In this document: positions 11,713-23,699 of the stretch, piece by piece
Layout: every line of letters begins with the position of its first letter
Position numbering within the stretch: position 1 is the stretch's first letter
Source: Ignelater luminosus
Lineage: Eukaryota; Arthropoda; Insecta; Coleoptera; Elateridae
NCBI GenBank assembly: GCA_011009095.1
Contig: VTPC01002362.1
Span: forward strand, 174,544 to 238,543
DNA length: 64,000 nucleotides
Reading direction: 5' to 3'
Position numbers and translations under genes: made by a program
Notes under the pieces: model-generated
The model's database searches: none
Seen by the model: only the letters and a program-made list of their open reading frames with translations
Told to the model about the DNA's origin: nothing

Positions 11713-12237
11713 TATATGATAAAACTAGTAGGTTTATATCAAAAATAAAAAAAACTTGTCTCGACAACAGTATAGCAGTATAGCTCTTTTTCAACGTTAT
11801 TCAGCTGTTTGTTTTCAAGTTTAAACAATCTTTCTCAAGCAAAGTAATTAAAGCACGATTGATTTAAGTTTCATATCCGCATAGTTTGGTATTAGAATTT
11901 AATGATTATACTACTCGTTTTCCGTCATCAAAATATGTTTTTCCTCATGTAAGACCGTAGAACCAGCGGGCCAAGATTGGAAGAAGCGATTTCCAAAATT
12001 TGAGTGTTTTAAATTATCATGATTTTGAATATGTTAAATTCTCGGGCTTACAAACGAGAAAAGAGCCAAATCCAAAAACTCGATTGAATTGAGGGGTCGG
12101 AAACAAGAGTGCTGTTTCTAGAGGTTGTCATGCTTTGTATCCACATCGACACGATTCATAGACGTAAATTAGTAGGCGTTGCGAAATATTTGTCAGCTCT
12201 AATCGTTGAGTAGCCATATTCGTTTTGACATTATTTC
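11713..12237. other. Non-coding stretch left of the copia-like remnant
   Basis: No gene or clear LTR is visible. This is where the rest of pol and the 3' LTR of the minus-strand copia-like element would be expected, so the element is truncated here. Confidence 0.4.
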
Positions 12238-12990
12238 TCAGATTAGGGTTTTATGCCACAGGTAAATGTCGTCATCCTTCGCGACATTGGCAATCTCTTG
12301 ATTAAATTCAAATTGAACTTCATACATTTTATATGATGCTGTTGCTTTAAACAGAAGTTTTTCTTGTAAATAAGCTGAGGCTACACCATTCAAAAATATA
12401 AACTTTTGGTCCAAACGACAAACTGAAATTAGGTTATAATCTAATTCAGGCACAACCAGTATATCTGTGAAAGAAATAGTATTTCTAATTGAATCTTCAA
12501 TGTACACTAATTTGATATCATCGGTGTGGGTAGCATGTAAAATCTCATTTGCTTTAGCAGTTTCAACTCTTATTGGGCTGGCTAACTCTTTTACGTTTGT
12601 CATTCTATTTAGAAATACGCTATTAATCATGATTTCTGTAGCCTCTGAATCCAGATAGCAATTAATAACAAACTCATTGCCTTTTGGAAGAGATGTTGAT
12701 GCAGGATCTGCAAGCAAACTGAACTCACCAGGATCACTATCATTCAATGTTGTGTCAGCTACCCTAGCACCTTTTTAAAGATTGTCCTTTTTTATTTTCT
12801 TAAATTTACAACAACTGGATCTTTTATGATTTGGCTTAGGACAAAAATCGCAGCCAATAACAGACTTTTGATTATTTTTATCAACGAAGGGTTATTTGAA
12901 GGCAGGTTATTGTCTTGATTTGGTCGATTTGACAAGGTAGAAAACCTTCTGCCGCCAGAAGCACGCGCGAGCAATAAATGTGAATTATTG
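12238..12990 (-). pseudogene. Copia-like zinc knuckle and protease, truncated
   Basis: A CX2CX4HX4C zinc knuckle (CDFCPKPNHKRSSC) reads near 12830-12875 in a frame different from its surroundings. After a stop and frameshift the protease region runs 12747-12238: CYLDSEATEIMI stands where active copia proteases have DSG-AT, so the catalytic Gly is replaced by Glu. It is followed by DILVVPELDYNLISV and LWHKTL, then a stop. Both active-site and frame damage show that it is dead. Confidence 0.75.
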
Positions 12991-13049
12991 TCAATGACGT
13001 CACAAGAATCAACAGCATTTAACTTTCTTTCTTCGTCAAGTAGACGATT

Positions 13050-13616
13050 TTAGATAAAATCAGCTTTTGATTTATTTTCTGACAATGTTTCTATTGCAAT
13101 AACCACCGCGTCGTATTCGCTTGGCATGGTTAATAATAAATGACACACAATATCCATTTCTTCTACGGTCGCTCCAGCAGATTTGAGATCACAAATAGTT
13201 ATATCAAATCGAAGAAAATGTTTATCCATTTTTTCTTGGGCGGGATTAAATTTCATTAACAAAAGTGATTTCCTCAAATAAAGCTGATTAGCAATACCTT
13301 TGCGGGCAAACCCTCGTTGCAGAGCAGTCCACATCTCATAAGCTGTAACTTTTCCCTTAACATATTCCAAATATTCGTCAGCAATTTTCATTACAATTTC
13401 GTCATTTTTAATATAATCTTTTAGAAGAGCTTTTTTGGGGACCTTTTCATCAGCTGTATCGGTTGCAAGAGGAGCCACTTCCGGAGCATTCAAGCAGTCG
13501 TTCACAGCAAAATCCAACAAAACAAGAGATTCTAAACGAGTTTCAACACGAAAACGCCAGTCATCGAAATTATTGCCGTCGAATAACGGAATCATACATT
13601 TTTCATCATGTGACAT
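13050..13616 (-). pseudogene. Copia-like Gag
   Basis: The frame begins MSHDEKCMIPLFDGNNFDDW, the usual start of copia-type Gag (F-DG-N-DW). It continues with helices of the UBN2/retrotransposon Gag type: VTAYEMWTALQRGF, LYLRKSLLLMKF, MDKHFLRFD and LLLTMPSEYDAVV. Gag is the RNA-binding coat protein of the element. The frame closes at 13050 just after KSKADFI, which in related elements continues into the zinc-knuckle part, so the stop is a mutation. I set the start at 13616 rather than the upstream Met at 13643 because conserved sequence begins there. Confidence 0.8.
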
Positions 13617-13877
13617 TTTGAAACAATAAATACGAACAAGCACCGGTGCAGGTCACTATAACTTCAACCAGTGAACTCACGAAAAAACGACACAAAGTCA
13701 ACAAACATGAAACACAAACTCGCAAAAAAGTTATTTAAAGCACTCTGGGCCCATAACCTGAGAAACGGCGATTAATAATTAGGTAAACGCTTTTCTAATG
13801 ATGAATGTGTATTCAAAATAAAAGTACAAAACATTAGGAACTTGACACACACAGCATGACATTATACGTCTACTTTA

Positions 13878-14683
13878 CGAGGGTCGTTTGAAAAGTCCGT
13901 GCAAAAATAAAAACTACTTAATTGTTTGGGGTAAACCTTTTTTATTTTTCAACATAGTCTCCTTTTGGGCTTATACACTTCGTCCAACGCTGCTCTAGTT
14001 TGTTGATCCCTTCTGAATAATAGGATTTGTCCAAGTCTGAAAAATAGCCATTCGTTTCTGCAATCACCTCCTCGTTTGAATAAAATCTTTTTCCCGCCAG
14101 ATATTTCTTCAAATTGGGGAACAAATAGTAGTCCGAGGGAGCCAAATCTTGAGAATAGGGGGGATGTGAAACGAGTTGGAACCCTATTTCCATTTGCGAC
14201 CACAACTGCTGAAGCGTGAGCTGGTGCGTTGTCGTAATGGAAAAGGACTTTTTTGTGGGCCAATCGTGGGCGTTTTTCTTATCAATGATTTCTGGAGTAG
14301 TAACCTCAACAGGGCGTCCAGAACGTTCAGCGTCACTTGTGCCCCCCACATGGCCACTCCGAAAATTTTAAAACCACTTATAAACTGTTCTAATCGAAGG
14401 TGCAGAGTCACCATAATGTTTATCAAGCTTCTCTTTAGTCTCCTGAGGCGTTTTGCCTTTCATAAAGTAATGTTTAATCAACACACGAAATTCTTTTTCG
14501 TCCATTTTTTGAAAATCACTCGACTTCCTCGATTCAAACGAATGCCAAACACAAAGAAATAGACTGATCTGGCTGAAACTTGGTGTGTGTTCTTCCAAGA
14601 GATGCTACTAACTAAACATAACCTCGATATGCGCCAGTAGTGCCATCTCTCTGACTTTGCACGGACTTTTCAAATGACCCTCG
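13878..14683 (-). mobile_element. Internally deleted mariner, 806 bp
   Basis: Termini CGAGGGTCGTTTGAAAAGTC at 13878-13905 and the complement of 14656-14683 match at 27 of 28 bases, flanked by TA (13876-13877 and 14684-14685). It lies within or next to the LTR side of the copia-like remnant, so it inserted later. Its termini differ from those of the other two mariners here, so three lineages are present. Confidence 0.93.
13942..14505 (-). pseudogene. Mariner transposase with internal deletion
   Basis: The helix-turn-helix start MDEKEFRVLIKHYFMKGK (from 14505) runs to VYKWF. After a shift comes the linker SDAERSGRPVEVTTPEII. The sequence then jumps to the second catalytic block (FHYDNAPAHASAVV, other frame) and the third (SQDLAPSDYYLFPNLKKYLA), ending GDYVEK. 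The first catalytic aspartate block and roughly 120 residues around it are deleted. It cannot encode an active enzyme. Confidence 0.9.
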
Positions 14684-14689
14684 TAGTTA

Positions 14690-17131
14690 GTTCCAAAAAC
14701 CAAAGATGGCGATGGTCATAATACAAATTGAGAAAATTGTCATTCTTTGTCAGTTTTGACAGTATTTCCCAGATGAGGGTTTTTGGGAAGTGCAAAATAA
14801 TTTGCTGAAAACATTATTCTGGAAAATTCTGTATTTATAATTACATACATAGTTTATTTTTATGCCCAAGACTCAATTGAACAATGCTATGAATACGGAT
14901 AAATACGCAGTTCTTTAACTAAGCTGCCCTTTCAGTATTACTAATAATACGTTCTAAATCTTTAATATAGTTACAGTAACTTTTGAAATGCTGTAAGAAA
15001 ACAGCGTTTTAAACTTATTGTCTGATTTTGAATTAAGATGAGTAAAACTACTAGCTTCTTTCGTGTTTAATATTAAATATAGTGTTGCATTCAAAGAAAC
15101 AGAGAAATCTGACCCAACTCGACATGCTTTTCTTTGAGAAGAAGTCCGGCAATAGGATGCACCAGTTCTCGACCTTTCGGGTTAATCCTTGCAATTGAAT
15201 TTTACAGGTTATGGAAACATCCAAGAGTTATAACATCATTTCCATTTCTATCAATGCGGTTTTATTTGATTTTTCAAAGACGTTTCATGACAATACTTAC
15301 CTTATTCCTTTTTATTGTTGTGTTAAAATTGGCCCTCATGAGGAATCAATTTTAGCATGAAATCTTTCTCCAGTTACGTGTGTTTTAGACTTCAAGTTCA
15401 GACGTACTAGTAGGTACATGGTGGTGCAAAATGCCTCGAAGTTTCTTAATAGATGAGAAAATAAGCTTCCTATAGTTTAACTAAAAGCTACGATTAAATA
15501 TTGCAAAATTATAACTTTCTCCTTGCAGCGTTGTTTTGGTGTTCAAAATCCAGGCTAAAGCCTTAAGTTATTCGTCTGATTAACTAATTCTTATTCATAT
15601 GAAATTCTACAAAAGACCGATCTCTTTTTGGAATAAAATTTGATCGTCTTAGCGAGGTTTTACTGTACATTGCTGTTATTATAAAAGTGCATCAATGATG
15701 TAATTGAAAAATACAATAATGAGACAAGCAACAAAAGTACTCTACCTTGAAATTACTATGAAATGATCAAACCTCAAAGTATAAATCAACTTACTTGTAT
15801 TATATACTTTCTACACAATCAATAGATATAAATGATTAACATAACTATATATTCAGAAATTACAAAAACGGAAACCTTCACACCACTCACAACAAAAAAT
15901 ATTCTCAACTAGAAACGATTTAGGTCAACTTCCTATTTTTATAAAAATATCTGTTCCCGTTAAAAATTATTACAATCTAAAAGAATAAAAATAATGGAGA
16001 AGCGAACTAAAAGAAAATCAACTAACGTAAGCCCTAATCTTGTAAAGGGGCAAGTTATAATACTAAATATTCTTTCTCTTTCAATGAAGTAACTCCACGT
16101 TTCATTAAATAAACATTTAAATAAATTAAGATAATTTGATGAACAAAGAAAGTTATTTTGATCAGTATGAGCAATAAACAGAATGAATATGCCGTACTAA
16201 ATTAACTCGTACGGTATATTTAACACCCGCGACGGCATCATCTTTAAATTAAAATAAAATTTACATTGAAGAAAATAGTTTATGAAAGAGAACGAACGTA
16301 ATTATGTAATACCAACCAGGAAAAAACAACGTACTATCTTGATGTGAAAGGTTTCCACCACTATCAAACGAGTTATCCGTAAAAATTCTCACGACCAACA
16401 AAATATTATTTAATTGGTGCGTATACGTACAATATAAGAAAAAAAGCAGTTAAAATTGTAATGTTGAGGCTGTAGACACATAAAACTTTAGCAAAATTAG
16501 TCAACCGAAAGAATTTTAATGCTATTTTATGAGTAACAGTAAATTCAATAAACAGTAAATAAACCACAAATTAAGCGGAATGTAAAAATTTCTTACATAA
16601 ATAACTCCACTTTAAATCCGCACCATTAGATTTATGATAAAAGTTACATAAAAATTTTGATTTAGTGAACCACTTTTTATGTTTGTAGAAACACACCTAG
16701 CCAAACAACTTTTATCTTAATTAAGGATTTTAAAAGATAAGTTTATTTATTAATAAATTTGTAAATCTTAGGTGTATAAACGTAGGATTAGAAGAAAACA
16801 CCGAGGTTAAGAAGTTAAGAACAAAAGATTCCAGACTTAAAAAAATTTAAAAAAAGACACAAACAACAAAAAGATCAAGAGACAGGAGCAAAATACTCCG
16901 CACTTACTCGGAATTTTATTGCTAACAAGTGTTTTGTTTTTACTAAATGAATAGCAGATAATAATCCACAGTTTCTTCTAAACAGATATGCATAATAGTA
17001 GATCCTTAGGAGTGATTAGTTAAAAATCCACTCGAACTGACACCTTAGTAAATACCTAGCCCATTTTAACTGTTTACACTTATCCCAGGTTGTTGGGTTG
17101 TCCCAAACTCTAGTTGCAACCAAAGTTATTA
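14690..17131. other. Non-coding AT-rich intron-like DNA
   Basis: No gene is supported over about 2.4 kb. At 14752-14788 a 35-nt stretch resembles 12222-12256 beside the copia remnant. Small open frames (for example 15134-15355) show no domain. Confidence 0.4.
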
Positions 17132-18014
17132 GTCCAGTCAACGAAGGAGTTATAGAGGACATGGAAGGGGGGAGAATTTTTCTCTTGAGGAATGTGTTGG
17201 GGGTAGTTAGGAGGCACAGATACTAAAAGTCCCCGCTTCATGGGAGAGGGGGGTGGAAAGATCTCTGTTTTCGGATTCTTGCTTATAACTCGGAAACGGT
17301 GCGTCGTACGGTAAAAAGTATTCCCTACAACATAAAAGATAATTAAATTTCCTTCAAGACTGTCTATGTTTATTTTCTTTCTATGTGTTACAGTTTCCGA
17401 GATATTCGCCAGCGAAAATCGATAATTTTCGAAAAACTTTTTTTTGCCTCACATTTTTCGTCAAACTGGTCCTTCTAACTCCTCAGCCTTATGTTTTACA
17501 GAAAAGTCGTCTGAAAGGAAGTTGTGGAGCATTCAGCCCCCTTTAGAAAGTTTTTGGATATATTTCGTGATTTCTCAAGAAAACTATACTTTCGTTATTA
17601 TTGTTATTTATGTATTCAGAAACTGGAATTTGCCAAGGCTAGGTAAGATTTTTCTAAAATTTCAGTTTCTTAATACATAAATAACGATAATAACGAAAGT
17701 AGATTTTTGCTGGCGAATATCTCGGAAACTATAACACAAAAGAAAGAAAATAAATATAGACAGTCTTGTAGGAAATTTAATTCTTTTATGTTGTAGGGAA
17801 TACTTTTTACCGTACGACGCACCGTTTCCGAGTTATAAGCAAGAAACCAAAAACAGAGATCTTTCCACTCCCCCCCCCCCTGAAGCGGTAAGGCTAGGGG
17901 TGGGGACTTTTAGTATCTTTGCCTCCTAACTACCCCCAACACATTTCTTAAGAGAAAAATTCTCCCCCATTCCATGTCCTCTACAATCCGCTTTTGGGCA
18001 TTCATTGACTGGAC
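17132..18014. mobile_element. Foldback element, 883 bp, arms over 300 bp
   Basis: The left arm (17132 to about 17425) and the right arm (about 17700-18014) are inverted copies starting GTCCAGTCAA, flanked by TA at 17130-17131 and 18015-18016. Shared blocks include GTGCGTCGTACGGTAAAAAG and CGGAAACGGTGCG. The centre carries a second inverted pair (17593-17625 and 17663-17699, TTCGTTATTATTGTTATTTA type), so nearly the whole element can fold on itself. The only open frame (17444-17680) crosses the centre and looks spurious. The arms contain G- and C-rich runs unlike the surroundings. Confidence 0.9.
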
Positions 18015-18016
18015 TA

Positions 18017-19482
18017 TATGCATAGGTAACTTGCCCCACAACTCTTGGATCGTAGTCAAAGCATTGTAGAAATTGCCAATCAGCCCATATCGCCTCTGTA
18101 CACACGTGCTATAACTGTGATAACTCTTGGTACAGCCCTCACCATAAGAATCAAATATTCAAGAGCGCGAGATATCTTTCCGCAACGCTCCTATGGATTA
18201 CCCAAACACACGCCTATGGAAACCAACTTTTTAAATCATACCATCAAATCCGATTTTCAGATACCAGGAGTGCTTTTTCAAAAAAAAAGCGCATTACACT
18301 GTTTACATATTTTTACCTTCTCTTTGCGATGGTTAAGGTTTTGAGTCGATAGGACACAAATGATGAAAAACCAAAAATAACGAATTCACATGAAATTTAA
18401 AAATTTTCTATCGCCAGAAAGGGTAGAAGAGTAACGACACCCACCAGGTTTCGAGGTCTTTTTAAAAATTTGCTTACAGAATCACATATAGGTCACTAAA
18501 GTACGTTTACTGCAAAATATTCGTCTCTCTAGCTGAAAGGGTGTCTATTTCAGGGCCGTATTCACACCATTTTCAGTATTTCGAGTTTTCGACCTGGAAG
18601 ATGTTCTTATATGCAAAAAAGTGCATTGAACCTTTTTTGTTCCCAATTCTACGGCGCATCAAAGTGCTACAACTACGTTTCTCTAGGAACTCGGATAAGC
18701 GCCCCAAAAAGGTCCAGAAGAAACCAAAATACATTTCTTTGTTCTGATCGACTCCAAAAAACGAGGAGACGCCACTAGTAGCCACCTAAGCTTGTTATCC
18801 TAATGACGTTCTTTAGTTTGAAAAAGATCCCAATTTAATACGGGCGGCTATGGGCTCAAATCTAAAACTGTCTGAAGCGGAACAATGTTTGGGAGCTCCA
18901 CACGACAGCGCCCTTGGTCTCAGATTGCTAGCACTAGTCATAGGGTAGCCGAAGAACATTATGCTCCATTTATCTTCCAGGTTTGGTCAGAATCGGTCCA
19001 CCCGTTCTTGAGTTATTTGACATTTAATGAAAAACCGCCAGACTACGACTCGCCTAGGACTGGCCCTAGTCGCGTCCAAATGCGAAAGCGAAATGATGGA
19101 TGTAAATTATTCGATACTTACAGTGAGTAAGTGAGTAATTTAATTCCTTCTTTGCGTTTTTGTTGTTACAAACCATCCGGTGAAGGTAAGACCAGACTAC
19201 GCACATGCAAGACTGTATTTAAAACTTCAGAAATTTTCAAAAAAGTGAAATAGTTATTTATGTAACAAGGAAGAAAAATTAGGTATTAGGCATGAAATAG
19301 AGTGTTTCGGGCAGAGACGCAACCGCGACTCGAAAGAACTCAAACGACCGTCTAATACATTTTTTGCTCGTGTTACATCCCAAATTCTTCCTACAACTGC
19401 AAAAGTTGAAAAAAACTTATGAATAATGTCACGATTGAATGATTTGAGATTGCTGCAATTCCACTTCTCATTTACAATTATA
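18017..19482. other. Repeat-like non-coding stretch
   Basis: GC content is higher than in flanking DNA, and phrases such as cggtccacccgttcttgag (18995-19012) look like insect repeat sequence. I cannot assign a family. Short open frames at 18045, 18541, 18885 and 19254 show no domain. Confidence 0.35.
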
Positions 19483-21902
19483 TAGTGTGTTCCAATTTCC
19501 TGGCTCAGCATTGGGATCTCTGAAACCGTAAGAGATACGAAGTCGGTTAGCTAGCTAACTGCTCATTTGATGTATTTAATGCTATTTGTTAATGCCCGTT
19601 AACATATCTTAAAAGCGTATCTCTGCTGTTTTAGCAATTGTTTCATAGTAAATGCATTATATTTGATAAAGATCTACGATCTTCATGTGTTTGATGTCAT
19701 GACTGCTACGATGAAAATATGCTATTCAACAATATGAAAATCAAGTAGGCGTCACATTAAAACCCCTTCTTTGCGGTTTTTTTTAATCTTTGTTCGTTCC
19801 TGAGATATTCCACTTTAAAGAAAATCGGATAATCTCATTTTTAGCGAATATCTAGCAAGCTATGAACCTTTTTAAAAAAACAAAAACATCAGTAAATTGA
19901 TCTTCAAAATAGACAACTTTTTTCTAATTTATTCAAATTCGCATCTTTAACAGTTTACGAGATCCTACTGGTAATAAACCACGAATTTGGGACACACTGT
20001 ATACATAACCGTGAATGGTTATCTTAAAATTATATATAATTTGCCGCGATTATATACTAACTTTTGACGCGTAGACAAAGGAACTCAATTAAAATGATAA
20101 TGCGTAAAGTCTGCTCTTAGAAGCGGTCGTAGAAAGTCATTGCTTGGGTCCTCTTCAATCATTTATGTTAATAGCAAATTGAGAAAACGCCCGCAAGCGC
20201 ATGGTTCAGTAAGAAATATTGTTTTCATTCAGTCAACTGTTAAGTTGTAAGAATCACTACGGCTGACAAAAGTACGCTTATGTTGAGATACGATATTAAC
20301 TTATGAAAAAACTCGGCGTATGGCAGCTCTGCTCATCGGCTATATGAAGACTATTTATATTTGATAAAAAAGATCTTTTATTACAGACTGACAACATTAA
20401 CTGAGGCTCTCAGAAAATTTAAAGGAGAAGGCGAATCCATATTATGCCAAAGACTACAGGTTATGGGTCTATCTAAATGATTCTGCGCCACAAGTTCATC
20501 TTTTGCAATGGTTTTTATAACGTTGCTAGGAAGAGCTCCCATTTCAATTGTCAAAGCAGTCGTGCTCGAGACGAAGAAAATCCTTAACTCTTTCTAGATG
20601 AATCTAGCAAACGTTTGCTGTCAATGTGTGGGTACGAATCATCAATAATCGTTCTCATCTACACGCCTAACTTTCATCTTACAATTAGATACATTATCAA
20701 AGTTGTTGGAAAATGTGTCATTGCGAATATGTTAAACAGATGCAGACGCAATACGATGGAGTACCAACACATTTTTCACTTGTGCTTCGAGTGTTTCAAC
20801 CAAATATTTAGAAGGAGATTGGTCGAGGCAGCCTCCACACTTTCCTGATCTAACCCAGATGGACCTCCTTCCTATGGAGCTTTATGAAGAGCTTCGTTTG
20901 TAAGACTATTATTAAATCGGGCTCAAAACTTACCAGGAAGTTTTCAAAAAATGTTCGCCAACATGGGCGCCAATGCAACACTTGTACAGAAATGGGCGGT
21001 AAACACTTCAGCGAACTCACAACTAAGTTTACCTTTTTTATGCATAGCCAGTTTGAGAGAATATCTATCAACTTTTGTTCGAATGAATTTGTTTCGTTGC
21101 ACTAATGAAACAAGTAGAACTTTTGCATTTTTTGGGTTAGTAGTTTATCAACATTAGTATTTAGGATTCGTTAGAATTCTTCAAAATGTTGTAAATAGCC
21201 ACCCTAGTGTAACATAATGTAACATAATCAGGGGCCTGTTGCGCAATTTTCAGTTGTTGGTAATGACAGGGAAGTAACTTTGAATATCTAGAAAAATGAA
21301 TTATTTGGAAGAAACAAAAATACAAAAACTGATCTCCAAAGTGAGTAACCTTTTCCAATTTAACCCATTACCATTCCGAGACTGCAATGGCAAGCCTCAA
21401 AGTTTGAACACGCTGCATATCATTTTATGAACTCGGCCAGAATGCTTAGCTTTTAGTTAGGAAATGAACTGACCCTGATGGATACTGACTGTTCATGTAG
21501 AGTGTAACATGCGATTGAGCTTTCTGAGCAGTTTTCGAATTGGTGATGAATTGTTTCAACAAATAAGTAGTTGAATTGTCTTTGTAGTATGTATTTGGAT
21601 TTACGTTTCACCGCCGAAATAAAACAAAAAATTATTTTTTTGTGTTTCAGAGTCAATTCTCTAAAACACCCTCTTTGCTATTCTTTTCTACCTTTGCTCG
21701 TTCCTGAGATATTTCAATTTAAAAAAATAATAAACTAATTTCGTTTTTAGCAAATATCTAGTAAGCCGTGAACTTTTTTGAAAAAACAAAAGCATAAGTA
21801 AACTGATCTCCAAAATAGCCAAAACTTTTCTAATTTAACCGACTTTGTATCTCTTACAATTTTCGAGATCCCAATAGTGAGCATCGAAATTGGGACACAC
21901 TG
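19483..21902 (+). mobile_element. DDE transposon relic with inverted termini, 2.4 kb
   Basis: The left end (19483-19550) and right end (21830-21902) are inverted copies over about 70 bp. They share CAGTGTGTCCCAATTTC-type tips and the block TAAGAGATACNAAGTCGGTT, with TA outside each end. A transposase relic lies inside in plus orientation. A further direct copy of the right end is nested at about 19745-19995, ending gggacacactgta. Weaker copies occur near 21325-21375 and, outside the element, near 22195-22310. Confidence 0.75.
20560..21065 (+). pseudogene. IS630/Tc1-superfamily transposase relic (DUF4817-associated type)
   Basis: Scrambled but readable blocks occur in family order: FLDESSKRLL near 20592 (normally TDEA-FTR), YQHIFHLCFECFNQIFRRRL at 20762-20822 (normally QHDGAPPHF...YL...F..RWIGR), then PDLTQMDLLP near 20850-20875 (normally SPDLTPLDFFLWG), MKSFVCKTII at 20884, and CNTCTEMGGKHF at about 20977-21012 (normally RR-CIE-GGRHFEHLL). 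The gene contains many shifts. The superfamily is clear; the exact family is less so. Confidence 0.65.
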
Positions 21903-21904
21903 TA

Positions 21905-23400
21905 TAAGCTACCTAGGGGAAATTAATCGGGCTTGTCATCTTGCAACTTTGGTTGCCTAAACAGTTGTGATCACGTGGACTCGATCTTTTCTGAAAGCAC
22001 AGTATAAATGTATACTATAGGGTGATATGAAAAAACTTTAACAATATTGTTTACACATCGAACACTATTATTTGTTATCGATCATTATTTGTTATTACAA
22101 TTCATAGTATAAAAATATAAACAAGTCAATCGTAATCGCTTTCTAAACGCAGTTGTTTTTAAAATCCCTAGCTTTGGAATTTCATTGTATGGGTATTCAA
22201 TTACGCAGTTTTCCTTAATTTAATCGATTCTGTATCTGTGGTCGTTTTCGAGAGCACAATAGCGCAAGTGGAGCTTGAATACAAAACGCTGCAACGTCTT
22301 GCATGCATTCATGCAGTTTCGTTGACATAAATTGCGATTCATTTATAAAATGCAAGATGATATTCCATGTTTAAAGTTCTAATGCGTTATTAATGAATAA
22401 AATTTAAATTTCAGACCGTTCTGATTTATTTCATAACTGCATTAGTTCTTGGCTTCTGAACTTTTCTAGGTGTTTCGTGACTGCATTTCCAGATTATTTT
22501 TATTTCTTTAGGTTCTTTAAAGTTTGTAAACGTATGTAATCGTAATAATGACTATAATGAGAATTAAACGTGCAAAAATATTCTGAAACTTTTTATTGTG
22601 CTACTTTTTAAAAATTGTTACACATTTTAAAATGTGTAAACGTTTTGTGATTTTCCTTCGTTTTCCTCACTTATTTGAATTTGATTCTTAAGTAGCAGTA
22701 ATACTGTATGATTGAAGATTATTGTTAGCTCGAAGACCTCCACATAGTACTACGGCGTGTCTTATCAATTTGAACTTTAATTGGTTTAATAGATGACATT
22801 TTATATTGAACATTTATTGATCAGAAACAAATAACATGAGTAATACAACAAACCGCTATTTATTAATTTTAACTGACTATAAAATGAAGACAATTTTGAG
22901 TGTTTTCATACACTGTAAAGTAGGTTTTAAAATTATTACGGTGTAAACGTAAAGTCAATATGACAATATGAGAATTTAGGTTATGTTAAATGTCACAAAA
23001 GTAATAAAAAAAATAGATCACTCAAAATTTCGATTGTCTGCAATTAATGCGATGATGTAATCGAAAAGAACTTTATTATTATTCATTCAATAAATGTCAC
23101 GAGTGAAAATACCAACTTGTGCCTATCTATTACCATTTAAAACTTCTCGTTAATTCTCAAATATTAAAACATTCTGAGCATAAAATAAAAGCCTTTAATT
23201 CTACTCTTTCTAACAGAATAAGAAACTGTTTTTAAGTCATTCAACAAAAGTAAAGAATGTTTTAATTTCTTTTTCGGTTTACTGTTTATCCCTTGCATGC
23301 TAAGCAAATTAAAATCAATAACCAAGTGGTGTGCTAAGTTATTCTCTGATTCAAGTAAGATATGAGGTAAACCGTGCTCGTTCATAACACAGGGTTAGTA
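21905..23400. other. Non-coding AT-rich stretch
   Basis: A diverged copy of the 19483-21902 element's right end occurs near 22195-22310. Nothing else is recognised. A 73-codon minus-strand frame at 23164-23385 shows no domain. Confidence 0.35.
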
Positions 23401-23441
23401 ATTTAAATGGATCGTGAAAAGAAGTCGATATCAAAACTCAC

Positions 23442-23690
23442 CTTATTGTAAATCTAATAACAGGAGCACAAACGAAATCACCAACACCTAACCTAAAAAA
23501 CTAATGTCGCACAAACGGCACGCATTGTAAAATCACAACACTCACTAATTATTTTTAAAAAACACCCGTAAAATAAGCCTTTAAAAACGATTTTTCACGA
23601 AATTTTGACAGATATCGCGAAAACACAATCAACACTGCTAAACAGTGCATATACACTATTTTCACTAGTTGGTTGGTTTACCGTACGGCG
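23442..23690 (-). promoter_or_regulatory. Candidate non-coding first exon and promoter of Mhcl
   Basis: On the minus strand a strong donor (AATAAG/GTGAGTTTTG, GT at 23440-23441) ends a stretch without a long open frame. Mhcl needs a 5' UTR exon somewhere to the right of 4842, and this is the best donor of the right orientation that I noticed. The transcription start is unknown and the right limit is arbitrary. This is inference only; another minus-strand gene's exon is equally possible. Confidence 0.22.
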
Positions 23691-23699
23691 AAAAATACT

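Larger units (their letters stand above)
12238..13876 (-). mobile_element. Ty1/copia-like retrotransposon remnant
   Basis: In minus orientation the order is LTR remnant, primer-binding site (13758-13745, GGTTATGGGCCCAG), gag, zinc knuckle, protease, then the first residues of the GAG-pre-integrase region (LWHKTL, near 12245-12262). The PBS matches the initiator-Met tRNA internal primer site used by copia. Integrase, RT and the 3' LTR are missing. The LTR side is interrupted by a mariner from 13878. Confidence 0.8.
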
